Positions 1 through 7,211 of a DNA stretch of 45,819 nucleotides are shown here, piece after piece. This stretch comes from Microcoleus sp. FACHB-DQ6 (lineage in GTDB: Bacteria > Cyanobacteriota > Cyanobacteriia > Cyanobacteriales > Microcoleaceae). The stretch is taken from positions 1-45,819 of the forward strand of contig JACJNV010000148.1 of assembly GCA_014695175.1 (NCBI GenBank), in the 5' to 3' direction. A model generated the notes under the pieces. That model was not told the origin of the DNA. It saw only the letters and a list, made by a program, of their open reading frames with translations, and did no database searches. A program made the translations under genes and the position numbers. Within the stretch, counting starts at the first letter, position 1. Every line of letters begins with the position of its first letter.

Positions 1-61
1 GTTTTCCTCTTTTCAAGCCATTTTTCTTTATATTGGTGGACTGACATTCAGGACAAATCAT
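1..61 (-). mobile_element. IS1-family transposase (InsA-like), N-terminal fragment cut by window edge
   Basis: Reading the minus strand from an ATG at 61-59 gives 20 codons beginning MICPEC and continuing STNIKKNG and KRGK before the window ends. This is the characteristic N-terminal zinc-finger start of IS1-type InsA proteins in bacteria and cyanobacteria, where a CPxC pair and an IKKNG..RGKQ stretch precede the DNA-binding region. The reading frame is open to the edge, so the rest of the element lies to the left. I could not identify the terminal inverted repeat in bases 62-300. Whether the element is intact cannot be judged from this window. Confidence 0.75.
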
Positions 62-147
62 ATTTTAACTTGATACACATTCCCTGTATATCATACCATA
101 TATGTGCAACGCCCGATTTGGCATACTAGAGGGAGATATTTTGGTTT

Positions 148-191
148 GTAAGGCAATTATCTATGTAGATATTGCCTTACAGATTTTTTTT
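148..191 (+). terminator. Strong intrinsic terminator
   Basis: Arms GTAAGGCAAT (148-157) and ATTGCCTTAC (171-180) pair perfectly. The pairing continues inward through ATCTA/TAGAT with one bulged T, giving about 15 bp closed by a tiny loop. A run of eight T follows at 184-191. The T-run fixes the direction as rightward. It probably ends transcription coming from the left or belongs to the end region of the IS1-type element. The rest of 192-305 shows no supportable gene. Confidence 0.75.
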
Positions 192-305
192 GGCTCACTT
201 TTTCAGTGCCATTGGACTTTAACCCTCATAAAACTCGCTCGTACTCCCGTCGTCACTACAAACGTTATAACGGTTATAATACCCGATTTTATATGATAAC
301 TGAGA

Positions 306-773
306 CTATTTCCTACGACTCCGACGCTCTAACTCTTTAATTACTCTCAGAACAAACAGCGACATTAAAGCGCCAATTAATGCCAGTTGCCACAAGCCGC
401 ATCCTGCCGCAGTTCCTAAAGCTGCTGACACCCAAATAGCGGCCGCAGAGGTGAGTCCGTGAACTTCAACTTTGCCTATTTCCTGTTGATTTTGCCGCAG
501 GATTTCTCCGCCTCCCAAAAACCCAATCCCGGCAGCAATGCCTTGAATTACGCGCCCAAAAGCCTCTCCTCCATTTTCATTTTTACCCATTGCTAGCGGT
601 ATTAAAACAAACAGCGCAGAACCCATACTTACTAGCATATGAGTTCTTAATCCCGCTGGTTTGTGTCTGAGTTGGCGCTCCCATCCAATAATTCCGCCAA
701 CTAACATGGCTAGGCACAACCTTAATAGTAGGCCTAGCCAATGATCGGGAGACCACAAGTTAGCGATCGACAA
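306..773 (-). CDS. MgtC/SapB-family membrane protein
   Basis: The 155-residue product carries the MgtC/SapB signature: a membrane helix from about 13 to 31, then ERQLRHKPAGLRTH (32-45), a second hydrophobic helix, the glycine-rich loop GIGFLGGG (82-89), and VHGLTSAAAIWVSAALG (104-120) leading into a third and fourth helix. It ends in a basic tail. The family is an inner-membrane protein linked to magnesium limitation and ATP-synthase control in enterobacteria; the cyanobacterial role is not established. The apparent start is TTG at 773, so the true start may be a few codons different. It lies 37 bases downstream of the exported-protein gene on the same strand and could share its transcript. 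Confidence 0.88.
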   Translation of the reverse strand: MSIANLWSPDHWLGLLLRLCLAMLVGGIIGWERQLRHKPAGLRTHMLVSMGSALFVLIPLAMGKNENGGEAFGRVIQGIAAGIGFLGGGEILRQNQQEIGKVEVHGLTSAAAIWVSAALGTAAGCGLWQLALIGALMSLFVLRVIKELERRSRRK

Positions 774-810
774 TGTTTTACTGCAAATAATTAATCCGAA
801 GATTCCAATA

Positions 811-1467
811 TTAGCGGAGTACGATATCCGATCGCAATGTCACTGCCAAATCTTGTTCCGGCCGAATCACGAGCACGTCAACGCTGCGCCGCCCCAACAA
901 TACTCCCGCTAAAGCGCCAATCCCAGCGCCTCCCAATACTTCTTCAGTCGCGATCGCTTTGTCGCCGGTAATGCCTGCTAGTGCTGCTGCTGCTGCTGCA
1001 CCCAATGCTGCACCTTGGGCTACTGAACCTGTGCCAGCACCTTTTTGGACTCTTTCGGTTCGGGTAATAATTCCCGAATAGCCATCAATCCGATAGCGTT
1101 GGCGGCGGCTGATAATTAACTCTCTGGCAACAAATTGAGTACCGCTTTGATTGCCTCTTCTGACAGGTTGCAGTGTCCCGACTATCTGGCTGCCTCCGGG
1201 GATTAATACTCTGCCTTGAGGTGTGCGGATATCTCGCGCCACTGTTAAAGTTAAAGGTGCAGTTTCTTCGCGGGTGACAACTATTTTGTCTTTTTCATAG
1301 CTAACTGGAATTACACTGCCCGACGGAATTCGGATGCTATCAAGTTGTGAAATTCGTTGTTGGGCTTCTGCAGGAGTAGCTACCACCAGCGGCGCGCTGG
1401 TTCCAACTGTAATGCCCAGTGCGAGGATTGCTGCTGTTGCTGAACGCCATTTTTGAGAAGTAATCAT
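811..1467 (-). CDS. Exported protein with glycine-rich segment, TrbI/VirB10-like C-terminal region
   Basis: The 218-residue product starts with a clear Sec signal peptide: basic MITSQKWR, a hydrophobic core, and a likely cut after AEA near residue 35. Residues about 45-150 are beta-rich, with phrases such as RVLIPGGSQIVG and RQRYRIDGYSG that recall the beta-barrel domain of TrbI/VirB10 proteins. An alanine/glycine zipper stretch follows (about 148-192), then a beta-rich tail. The start is supported by AAGGAGA at 1476-1482, eight bases before the ATG. No conjugation genes are nearby, so a transfer role is not supported. I regard it as a conserved cyanobacterial periplasmic or outer-membrane protein of unknown function. 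Confidence 0.75.
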   Translation of the reverse strand: MITSQKWRSATAAILALGITVGTSAPLVVATPAEAQQRISQLDSIRIPSGSVIPVSYEKDKIVVTREETAPLTLTVARDIRTPQGRVLIPGGSQIVGTLQPVRRGNQSGTQFVARELIISRRQRYRIDGYSGIITRTERVQKGAGTGSVAQGAALGAAAAAALAGITGDKAIATEEVLGGAGIGALAGVLLGRRSVDVLVIRPEQDLAVTLRSDIVLR

Positions 1468-1585
1468 ATAAATTGTCTCCTTGCTGCGGTTTTTGTTTAC
1501 TTAGGAACGCAATACTGCTAAATTTGTTTCTTGTTTCGCATTCATCTGATGTTTTGATTATGGCAGGCTGAAATTCTACAAGTTG

Positions 1586-1660
1586 GGAAGATAAGGTAGA
1601 TAATCGAAAATTTTAAAATTTGGAAAGATCGAGAAAATGGGCAAGATTGGGAAGATAAGG
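1586..1660. repeat. Short imperfect repeats upstream of the exported-protein gene
   Basis: The 13-mer TGGGAAGATAAGG occurs twice, at about 1586 and 1648, in the gap between the BadF-type kinase and the exported-protein gene. The intervening bases are A-rich variants of the same theme. It resembles the short tandemly repeated sequences found between cyanobacterial genes. No gene is seen in 1468-1748. Confidence 0.45.
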
Positions 1661-1717
1661 AGGATAAAGGAGCGATTTCCATTCATCCTCCCCCTTAGCC
1701 TCTAATTAGTTAAGGTG

Positions 1718-1742
1718 AAATTCCAGCACGAAGGCTGGGATC
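1718..1742 (-). terminator. Possible weak terminator hairpin after the BadF-type kinase
   Basis: A short stem CCAGC/GCTGG with a six-base loop lies just beyond the stop codon of the minus-strand kinase. There is no long T-run on the expected side, so it may only be a stem-loop. Confidence 0.25.
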
Positions 1743-1748
1743 GCCAGG

Positions 1749-2714
1749 TTAATTGTTGAGAGCGTTTAAGGCTAACAATCCAGCACCGAAAGCTGGTTCG
1801 TATCGGGGCGAAATAACCTTAGCCTTTGGGGCGATCGCACTTATGGCCGCTTCAAACCGACCTCGGCAATTTGCCTCGCCGCCCCACACACCTCCTACGA
1901 TCACAATTTCAAATTCTTCTGTTTGGTTAAATAGCGCTGAAATGGCTATTTTTGTTGCATAGGTTAATTCTGCCACAGCATTATTGATAATGCTGTCAGC
2001 GACGCGATCGCCCTCTGCTGCTGCTCCCTCGACAATCGGCGCTAAAGCTGCAATTTCTTTGACTCCCCAACCGCGCCCGTAAACGACTTCTACCAATTCT
2101 TCTAGGTTATTGAGGCCTAAATGCTTTTGAAATTTTTCCGCAAGCACGGTAAAATCTTCGCGTCCGTCATAGAACTTCAAAGCAGCTTGCAAACCCTGAA
2201 GGGCGATGTTATATCCGCTGCCTTCATCGCCTAAAATATATCCCCAACCGCCGACTCGTTTAGTTTTCCCGTGACGGTTTTGCCCGAAAACAATCGAACC
2301 GGTTCCTGAAATAACGGCGATACCCACTGGATGGCCTGTACCGCCAGCAAGTGCGATCGCGCAGTCGCTGGAAATTACTATATTCCTGGGCAGGAACGAT
2401 CGGGTTACTGGTAAAGTATTCGTCAACTGCAAGTTCTGCACTACAAATTGCACTATTTCACGATCTTTTGGACGCCCGACGCCTGCTAGTCCCAGACCAA
2501 TTGCTTCTATGTTGAGATTGCCTACTGCCTCGACCTGAGCGGACAGAACTGCTCGTTCGATCGCCAATTGAATGGATTGTTTGGCTGTCTCAATTCCCAG
2601 GGTTTGATAATTTGACGGCCCTGCTTCCCCCCGTCCTAAAACAAGGTGGTTGTCATCCATTAAAAGGCAGATAGTTTTAGTGCCGCCGCCGTCGATGCCG
2701 AATACGTAGCTCAT
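1749..2714 (-). CDS. BadF/BadG/BcrA/BcrD-type ATPase, N-acetylglucosamine kinase-like
   Basis: The 321-residue product has the actin-fold phosphate-1 motif GIDGGGTKT (6-14) and the adenosine-loop phrases GTGSIVFGQ and GGWGYILGDEGSGYNIA in its middle. The C-terminal IVIVGGVWGG completes the ASKHA kinase pattern. Length and order match the single-domain N-acetylglucosamine kinase group of the BadF family, soluble enzymes that phosphorylate a sugar such as GlcNAc with ATP during cell-wall recycling. It is not the long benzoyl-CoA reductase activator, because the radical-enzyme context and an iron-sulfur cysteine pair are absent. The exact sugar is an inference. The neighbours do not form an obvious pathway with it. 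Confidence 0.85.
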   Translation of the reverse strand: MSYVFGIDGGGTKTICLLMDDNHLVLGRGEAGPSNYQTLGIETAKQSIQLAIERAVLSAQVEAVGNLNIEAIGLGLAGVGRPKDREIVQFVVQNLQLTNTLPVTRSFLPRNIVISSDCAIALAGGTGHPVGIAVISGTGSIVFGQNRHGKTKRVGGWGYILGDEGSGYNIALQGLQAALKFYDGREDFTVLAEKFQKHLGLNNLEELVEVVYGRGWGVKEIAALAPIVEGAAAEGDRVADSIINNAVAELTYATKIAISALFNQTEEFEIVIVGGVWGGEANCRGRFEAAISAIAPKAKVISPRYEPAFGAGLLALNALNN

Positions 2715-2786
2715 GAATAATTTACAGAATAATAGAGCAACCCAGATTAACAGAGATATGTCTATTCTACGCTTTGTACAATCCGA

Positions 2787-3143
2787 TTAAATCGACAGAG
2801 CAATGCTAATAATAATTAAACCTAATAATGCTAACCAAACCAGATGGCGCTGACACCAATTTTTGATCGATTGCAGCCCGTCGCCGCTGCTGTAAGGGCT
2901 CGTCTGTGGCACAAGTGGCTCAGCTCGATCGTGATAAAGCGTGCATTCTTTGGCAAAGGGACGCTGCGGGTAGTTGCAAGTGTCGTCTTCGTGATAAATA
3001 CAGTTAGTGCACAGAAATTCTTCGGGTTTCGATCGATAAAGAGGGATACCCGGATGACCGAAAGCTTTGAGAGTGATTTTGCAGTGCGGACAGGCGAGCG
3101 CTCGGGCGTCTACAGGTTGGTGGCAGCGGGGGCAATCAGGCAT
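2787..3143 (-). CDS. Zinc-ribbon protein with C-terminal membrane anchor
   Basis: The 118-residue product opens with a zinc ribbon, cysteines 4, 7, 18 and 21 in the pattern CPRC...CPHC. A second cysteine set follows at 45, 48, 56 and 67 (CTNC and later single cysteines). Residues 101-117 form one hydrophobic helix, so the protein is probably tail-anchored with the zinc domain in the cytosol. Similar small double-ribbon proteins are common in cyanobacteria and have no assigned function. It lies 72 bases upstream of the BadF-type kinase on the same strand. Confidence 0.8.
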   Translation of the reverse strand: MPDCPRCHQPVDARALACPHCKITLKAFGHPGIPLYRSKPEEFLCTNCIYHEDDTCNYPQRPFAKECTLYHDRAEPLVPQTSPYSSGDGLQSIKNWCQRHLVWLALLGLIIISIALSI

Positions 3144-3358
3144 AGACAGCAGGGTTATGGGGTAAGGTGGTGGGTAGGCTCATTAGGGGGTTTTCCGAAC
3201 GCCGATTAGCGCGATCGGCTCGCCATCAGGCGGCTTGATGCTCCAAAATAGAAAGGTAGGTGTGCGCTGATGTAACTTTAAGTTTACAGATGGTTTCGCA
3301 GCGACAGCAGGCTACCTGAGCCGATCGGGTATGAAAGGGCAAACATTAGGAAAAATCT

Positions 3359-3685
3359 ATGGATAACAATAGCAACTTACTCAAACAACTGGTAATGCTG
3401 GGCATTGGTACTACCTCCCTGGTAGCCGAGAAATTGCAGGAAGCTAGCGAGCAATGGGTCAAAGATGGCAAAATCAATCCCGAGCAAGCCAAAACCTTTG
3501 TCGATGACATGACGGAGCAGCTCAAGTCTGAGCAGGGCAATTGGGATACGCAGTTGCAGCGGCAATTGCGGAATATTCTCCAAGATATGGGAGTCCCCCG
3601 ACAGTCCGAAATGGATGAGTTGCGCGGAAGGCTCGATCGTTTGGAACGTCAGATGCGGGATTTAGAAAACCGTAACTGGCGCTGA
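3359..3685 (+). CDS. Phasin-like protein
   Basis: The 108-residue product is helical, with a hydrophobic first helix (LLKQLVMLGIGTTSLVAEKL, 7-26), then a hydrophilic linker and a heptad coiled coil near the C-terminus (SEMDELRGRLDRLERQMRDL, 82-101). This layout matches the short PhaI/PhaF-like phasin family, which coats polyhydroxyalkanoate granules in bacteria; here it could also be a general coiled-coil scaffold. The start is supported by AGGAAA about seven bases before the ATG. No PHA synthase is in the window, so granule association is inferred from the family only. Confidence 0.75.
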   Translation: MDNNSNLLKQLVMLGIGTTSLVAEKLQEASEQWVKDGKINPEQAKTFVDDMTEQLKSEQGNWDTQLQRQLRNILQDMGVPRQSEMDELRGRLDRLERQMRDLENRNWR

Positions 3686-3963
3686 GTTCGATCCTCTTCG
3701 AGGGCTTCGCTAACGCCCGCGAGGAGTTCGCTGTTATCTTGTGATAAGATTGTCACCCGAAGCCAGAAGGCTAAAAAAGGCACTCATGTAGAAGCCATTT
3801 ATGTAGAATTACAAACATTCTGACTTCATACTTTTGCCTTGAAAATTATCTGGGATCTGCCGTTTTTTGGTGGAAAAGTTCAGATAAAATTTTCTATTTC
3901 TTGTTGTTGTAGATGTCTTAAATATCTAAGATATCGCGGTTAAAAGTATCAGGAGGATTAATT
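3686..3963. other. Intergenic region with GC-rich repeat and FKBP leader
   Basis: Bases 3690-3730 hold an inverted GC-rich segment (GAGGGC and GCCCGCGAG around CTTCGCTAAC) of a type repeated in cyanobacterial genomes. A small perfect palindrome ATATCT-A-AGATAT lies at 3922-3934. The FKBP ribosome-binding site AGGAGG is at 3951-3956. No gene is seen here. Confidence 0.45.
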
Positions 3964-4551
3964 TTGCGAGGAGTTCTAGTCAGCTTGGGGGTAATGCTGG
4001 TTTGCTTTTTGTTTTTGATAGTCGCTCAAATGGGCGGTTCTGGGTCCCAAGCAGTTGCAGCCGAATTGAACAATCTTTTACCCGAGACTGCTATTGAGAA
4101 GTTGTCAGCGCAGTCTTTGAATGAGAATAGCTTGCTAGTAGCGGATGCTACTTTACCGAAGGTACCAGCTACTATCGCTGGCAATAACATGACTGATAAT
4201 ACTGAGAAAACTGTCACCACCGATTCCGGTCTGAAATATGTTGAATTGAAACAGGGTGATGGGGCGACTCCAAAAACCGGCCAGACAGTTGTGGTACACT
4301 ACACTGGAACTTTGGAGGATGGCACGAAGTTTGACAGTTCGCGCGATCGCAATTCTCCTTTTCAGTTCAAAATTGGCGTAGGTCAAGTAATTAAGGGTTG
4401 GGATGAAGGTGTCGGTACGATGAAAGTTGGAGACCGCCGCAAGTTGATTATTCCCCCTGAACTCGGTTACGGTGCTCGCGGTGCGGGCGGGGTGATTCCT
4501 CCTAATGCTACGCTGATTTTTGATGTGGAATTGTTGAAAATCGCTGGCTAG
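3964..4551 (+). CDS. FKBP-type peptidyl-prolyl cis-trans isomerase, exported
   Basis: The 195-residue product has an N-terminal hydrophobic helix (residues 4-22) that serves as a signal peptide or anchor. A 65-residue low-complexity linker follows, then one FKBP domain (88-193). Active-pocket residues are present: Y113 in VVVHYTG, F123-D124, V142-I143, W146, Y169 in LGYGARG and F186. It catalyses proline isomerisation and should act in the periplasm or thylakoid lumen. The start is TTG at 3964, chosen because AGGAGG sits at 3951-3956 with seven-base spacing and no in-frame ATG gives the signal peptide. It matches the usual length of cyanobacterial lumenal FKBPs. Confidence 0.93.
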   Translation: MRGVLVSLGVMLVCFLFLIVAQMGGSGSQAVAAELNNLLPETAIEKLSAQSLNENSLLVADATLPKVPATIAGNNMTDNTEKTVTTDSGLKYVELKQGDGATPKTGQTVVVHYTGTLEDGTKFDSSRDRNSPFQFKIGVGQVIKGWDEGVGTMKVGDRRKLIIPPELGYGARGAGGVIPPNATLIFDVELLKIAG

Positions 4552-4593
4552 GTAGCTCAAAACCTAATTCAACGTAAAACTTTTACGGTGTTT

Positions 4594-4627
4594 AGAAACC
4601 CGGTTTTTTTTAAGAAACCGGGTTTCT
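4594..4627. repeat. Dispersed palindrome AGAAACCCGGTTT
   Basis: AGAAACCCGGTTT (4594-4606) and AAACCGGGTTTCT (4615-4627) are perfect inverse copies with an eight-base loop. It lies shortly after the FKBP stop codon and could act as a terminator, but there is no T-run beyond it. Related copies occur at 12768-12782 and 36380-36446, so this is a dispersed repeat family. Confidence 0.7.
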
Positions 4628-4665
4628 GTGTAATAAGCTGTTCCGCATTTAAGTTGTATTTTTCA

Positions 4666-4687
4666 GGCGGGCGAGACGCCCACCCCA
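4666..4687. repeat. GC-rich hairpin, GGCGGGC/GCCCACC family
   Basis: A short stem of GGCGGGC against GCCCACC with a small loop is followed by CCACAATAA. The same element, in either orientation, appears at 16239-16261 and 27160-27184. It is a dispersed intergenic repeat rather than a gene-specific signal. Confidence 0.55.
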
Positions 4688-4764
4688 CAATAATTTCATC
4701 AAATTTGACTGTAAAAGTTAGCTGCACATTAGCTTATCACCTCTGGTAAATTAACCACAATATT

Positions 4765-4830
4765 GGTAGTGGCAGGTTTCACCAACAATCTTCCATTCAC
4801 CTCGACAATATCTATAAAGCCGCCCCCCAC
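4765..4830. repeat. Degenerate copy of GGCGGGTTT...AAACCCGCC element
   Basis: GGTAGTGGCAGGTTT with CACCAACAATC follows the same order as the better copies at 22892-22957 and 34187-34250, and is closed by ATAAAGCCGCC. The arms are decayed here. Confidence 0.5.
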
Positions 4831-4874
4831 TTGAGCGACAAAATTTTATAACGGCCAATTCAACGGACATAATA

Positions 4875-4978
4875 TATAGCAATCCTTGCAGGAGTCGTAA
4901 ACTTTTTACCCCACCCCAACCCTCCCCTTATCAAGGGGAGGGAGTAAGAAATTCACAAATGATGCGAGGATTGCTATA
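4875..4978. repeat. Nested inverted repeat, about 104 bp
   Basis: The outer arms TATAGCAATCCT (4875-4886) and AGGATTGCTATA (4967-4978) match perfectly over 12 bp. Inside them CCCTCCCCTT (4920-4929) and AAGGGGAGGG (4933-4942) form a second perfect hairpin with a three-base loop. No coding capacity is seen. The defined ends and small size resemble a MITE-like or other mobile palindromic element. Together with the neighbouring repeats it fills the 440-base gap between the FKBP gene and dnaB, where no gene is supported. Confidence 0.6.
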
Positions 4979-4991
4979 AGCCCTGGTGGAT

Positions 4992-6317
4992 TTACGATCG
5001 CTTCGGAGATGCCAGATTGCGAAAGCAGGTATATTGGGCGTCAAATAATAGTTTGATAATTCCTGTGGGGCCGTTTCTGTGTTTGGTAATAATTACTTCT
5101 GCAATTCCGCGATCGGGCGAATCAGGGTTGTAATATTCATCGCGGTAGAGCATAATTACTAAATCTGCGTCTTGCTCGATCGATCCGCTTTCTCTCAAAT
5201 CTGACATCATCGGTCGCTTGTTTGTCCTCGCTTCCACACCCCGACTCAACTGAGATAAGGCAATAATGGGCACGTTGAGTTCGCGGGCTAAACCTTTAAG
5301 ACTTCTGGTAATTCGAGATAGTTCTTGCACGCGGTTGTCGCTGGTACCTTCCATTAATTGCAGGTAATCTAGCAAGACTAATCCTAGAGTTCCGCCTTGT
5401 TCTGCTTGGAGGCGGCGGACTTTCGATCGTATTTCTGTGACGGTAATATTCGGAGTATCGTCAATAAACAGCGGTAGTTCTGATAAATTGCCAATGGCTG
5501 TACTGATTGGTTCCCATTCGTTTTGACTGATTCTACCCGATCGCAATCGGTTACTTTCTATTTTGGCTTCGCTGGACAGAATACGCTGCACTAGCTGTTC
5601 TTTCGACATTTCTAAGCTGAAAACGGCAACCGGGAATTTCTGCTGTCCAGCGGCGATGTGGTGGGCGATGTTGGTACAGAAAGCGGTTTTGCCCATCGCC
5701 GGCCTGGCTGCAACGATGATTAAATCCGATCGCTGAAAGCCTCCTGTCATGGCATCTAAGTCATAAAAACCGCAGGGTATACCGGGAAGTGTGAGGCCTT
5801 CATTGCGATTTTCTAGGTCTTGAAATGTTTGGTTTAATGTTTCGCCGATCGATACTAAATCTTGTTGCGGGCGTTCTTGAGTTATGCTGAAAATTTCTTG
5901 TTCGGCGCGGTCTAAGACTGTTTCTAGTGGTGTTGCCGTCTCGTAACCTAATTGTACTATGTTGTTGCCAGCTTCGATTAATTTGCGGCGCTGATATTTG
6001 TCTTCAACTAAAACTGCATATTGGTCGATGTTGACTGCGGAAACTGTGCGATCGACTAATTGTGCTAATTTAGTTAGTCCTCCTACTTGCTCTAACTGGT
6101 TGCGGTCGGTTAGTGCAGTTGTTACCGTCATTAAATCCGTAGGTTGACCCTGTAAAAATAGGCCTAATGCCGATCGATAAATGACTTGATGAGCGGTGAT
6201 GGCAAAAAACTCCGGTCGCAGCAGTTCGGCAATTCGGGAAATAGCTTCGGGGTCAATTAAAATCCCGCCCAAAATTGCTTCTTCTGCCTCTATATTTGTC
6301 GGCATCAAATCGCTCAT
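4992..6317 (-). CDS. dnaB: Replicative DNA helicase DnaB
   Basis: The 441-residue product is a full DnaB: an N-terminal helical domain opening with PTNIEAEEAILGGIL, a linker, and the RecA-like helicase domain with Walker A ARPAMGKT (204-211). The Walker B phrase LVLLDYLQLM and DREIQ-like DLRESGSIEQDADL follow, then the C-terminal HRNGPTG arginine-finger region. It unwinds DNA ahead of the replisome. The length is that of an intein-free DnaB; cyanobacterial DnaB often carries an intein at or near the P-loop, and none is present here. It lies downstream of rplI on the same strand, a common pairing. Confidence 0.97.
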   Translation of the reverse strand: MSDLMPTNIEAEEAILGGILIDPEAISRIAELLRPEFFAITAHQVIYRSALGLFLQGQPTDLMTVTTALTDRNQLEQVGGLTKLAQLVDRTVSAVNIDQYAVLVEDKYQRRKLIEAGNNIVQLGYETATPLETVLDRAEQEIFSITQERPQQDLVSIGETLNQTFQDLENRNEGLTLPGIPCGFYDLDAMTGGFQRSDLIIVAARPAMGKTAFCTNIAHHIAAGQQKFPVAVFSLEMSKEQLVQRILSSEAKIESNRLRSGRISQNEWEPISTAIGNLSELPLFIDDTPNITVTEIRSKVRRLQAEQGGTLGLVLLDYLQLMEGTSDNRVQELSRITRSLKGLARELNVPIIALSQLSRGVEARTNKRPMMSDLRESGSIEQDADLVIMLYRDEYYNPDSPDRGIAEVIITKHRNGPTGIIKLLFDAQYTCFRNLASPKRS

Positions 6318-6333
6318 TAGTCAATATTTCTCA

Positions 6334-6480
6334 GTCATTAGTTATTAGTTGCCAGTTATTAGTCGTCAGTTTTCAATCTGTAAGTTAGCGTTACTCACTT
6401 CGCAAGTTAGCAGTGCTTAGTTGTTAGCTAATGACTAATGACTAACAACTAATGACTGATGACTGATGACTGATAACTCT
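6334..6480. repeat. TAATGACT/AGTCATTA short-repeat region with long-range inverted arms
   Basis: The gap between dnaB and rplI is made of variants of AGTCATTAGT and ACTAATGACT. GTCATTAGTTATTAGT (6334-6349) pairs with ACTAACAACTAATGAC (6441-6456), 16 bp with one mismatch. Transcripts crossing from rplI into dnaB could fold here. The 21590-21664 and 44597-44690 gaps contain related repeats. Confidence 0.6.
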
Positions 6481-6483
6481 TAA

Positions 6484-6942
6484 TTACATCGGAACAACTT
6501 GAATATCAACTTCGGCGGTAACTTCTGCGTGTAGTTTGATTTCAGCTTTGTATGTACCAGTTTGGCGAATTTCGGGCAGAGTGATGCCGCGCCGATCGAC
6601 TTCTTGACTGGTAGAGTTGAAAATCAGTTCTGCTACTTCTTGGTTGGTGACAGTACCAAAAATCGCGTCTGCTTCGCCAACTTGCTTGGAGATGATGAAA
6701 GGCCCAGCCGATTGGAGGGCGGTTTTGCGGACTTCAGCTTGCTGCTTGAGCTCTAGCTGGCGCAGTCTTTCTTCTTCACGGCGGCGCTCTGCTTGCTTCA
6801 GAATGCCCGGAGTGGCTCTAAATCCCATTCCTTGGGGTACTAGGTAGTTGCGGGCGTAGCCCGGGGCTACTTCTACTACGTCGCCAGCTTTACCGAGTTT
6901 GCTGACATCTTTATTTAAAACTAATTGGACGCGCTTGGCCAT
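6484..6942 (-). CDS. rplI: 50S ribosomal protein L9
   Basis: The 152-residue product begins [34 protein letters not shown], of which [15 protein letters not shown] is the L9 signature. A long connecting helix rich in E, R and Q (about 45-75) and a C-terminal rRNA-binding domain follow. Length and domain order are normal. L9 binds 23S rRNA near the L1 stalk and helps hold reading frame. The gene precedes dnaB on the same strand, with 166 bases of repeat sequence between. Confidence 0.97.
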   Translation of the reverse strand: MAKRVQLVLNKDVSKLGKAGDVVEVAPGYARNYLVPQGMGFRATPGILKQAERRREEERLRQLELKQQAEVRKTALQSAGPFIISKQVGEADAIFGTVTNQEVAELIFNSTSQEVDRRGITLPEIRQTGTYKAEIKLHAEVTAEVDIQVVPM

Positions 6943-7007
6943 GATCGTGGGTTCTGGGATTTTAACTGCAACTTTTTATAATAGCGAAGTTTGAGGGGCG
7001 ATCGCAA

Positions 7008-7099
7008 GGAAGTTCGGCAACGGATTTGGTAACGGATGTAACGGATATAACGGATGTAACCGATGGATGTTGAGATTCGAGGTTCGAGATTCGAGGTTC
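7008..7099. repeat. Nonamer and 14-mer tandem repeats with an 18-bp sequence shared with 29956-29973
   Basis: GGAAGTTCGGCAACGGAT (7008-7025) is followed by 9-mers AACGGATGT, AACGGATAT, AACGGATGT (7031-7057), then GAGATTCGAGGTTC twice in tandem (7072-7085 and 7086-7099). The 18-mer and the nonamer recur in inverse orientation at 29924-29973. The repeats lie in the 269-base gap between the hybrid kinase and rplI, which holds no supportable gene. Confidence 0.75.
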
Positions 7100-7211
7100 G
7101 AGGGAAGAAACAGGGATAATATTTTTAACGGGCAAATTCAGTTTGAAATTACGCAAAACGGGGGTGCTGTAATGAGCCAAATCAACTACAGTCCAATGTC
7201 TTACCGAGCAC

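Noticed and set aside
102-296. 64-codon frame on the plus strand
   Set aside because: It reads through the terminator hairpin at 148-191 and shows no family resemblance.
811-1467. Conjugation protein TrbI as a firm call
   Set aside because: Only the strand pattern is similar, and no other transfer gene is in the window.
4992-6317. Intein in DnaB
   Set aside because: The Walker A region and all other helicase motifs are contiguous in a 441-residue protein of normal length.
7071-7099. GGTTCGAG-type sequence considered as a tRNA T-arm
   Set aside because: It is a tandem 14-mer repeat and no cloverleaf could be formed around it.
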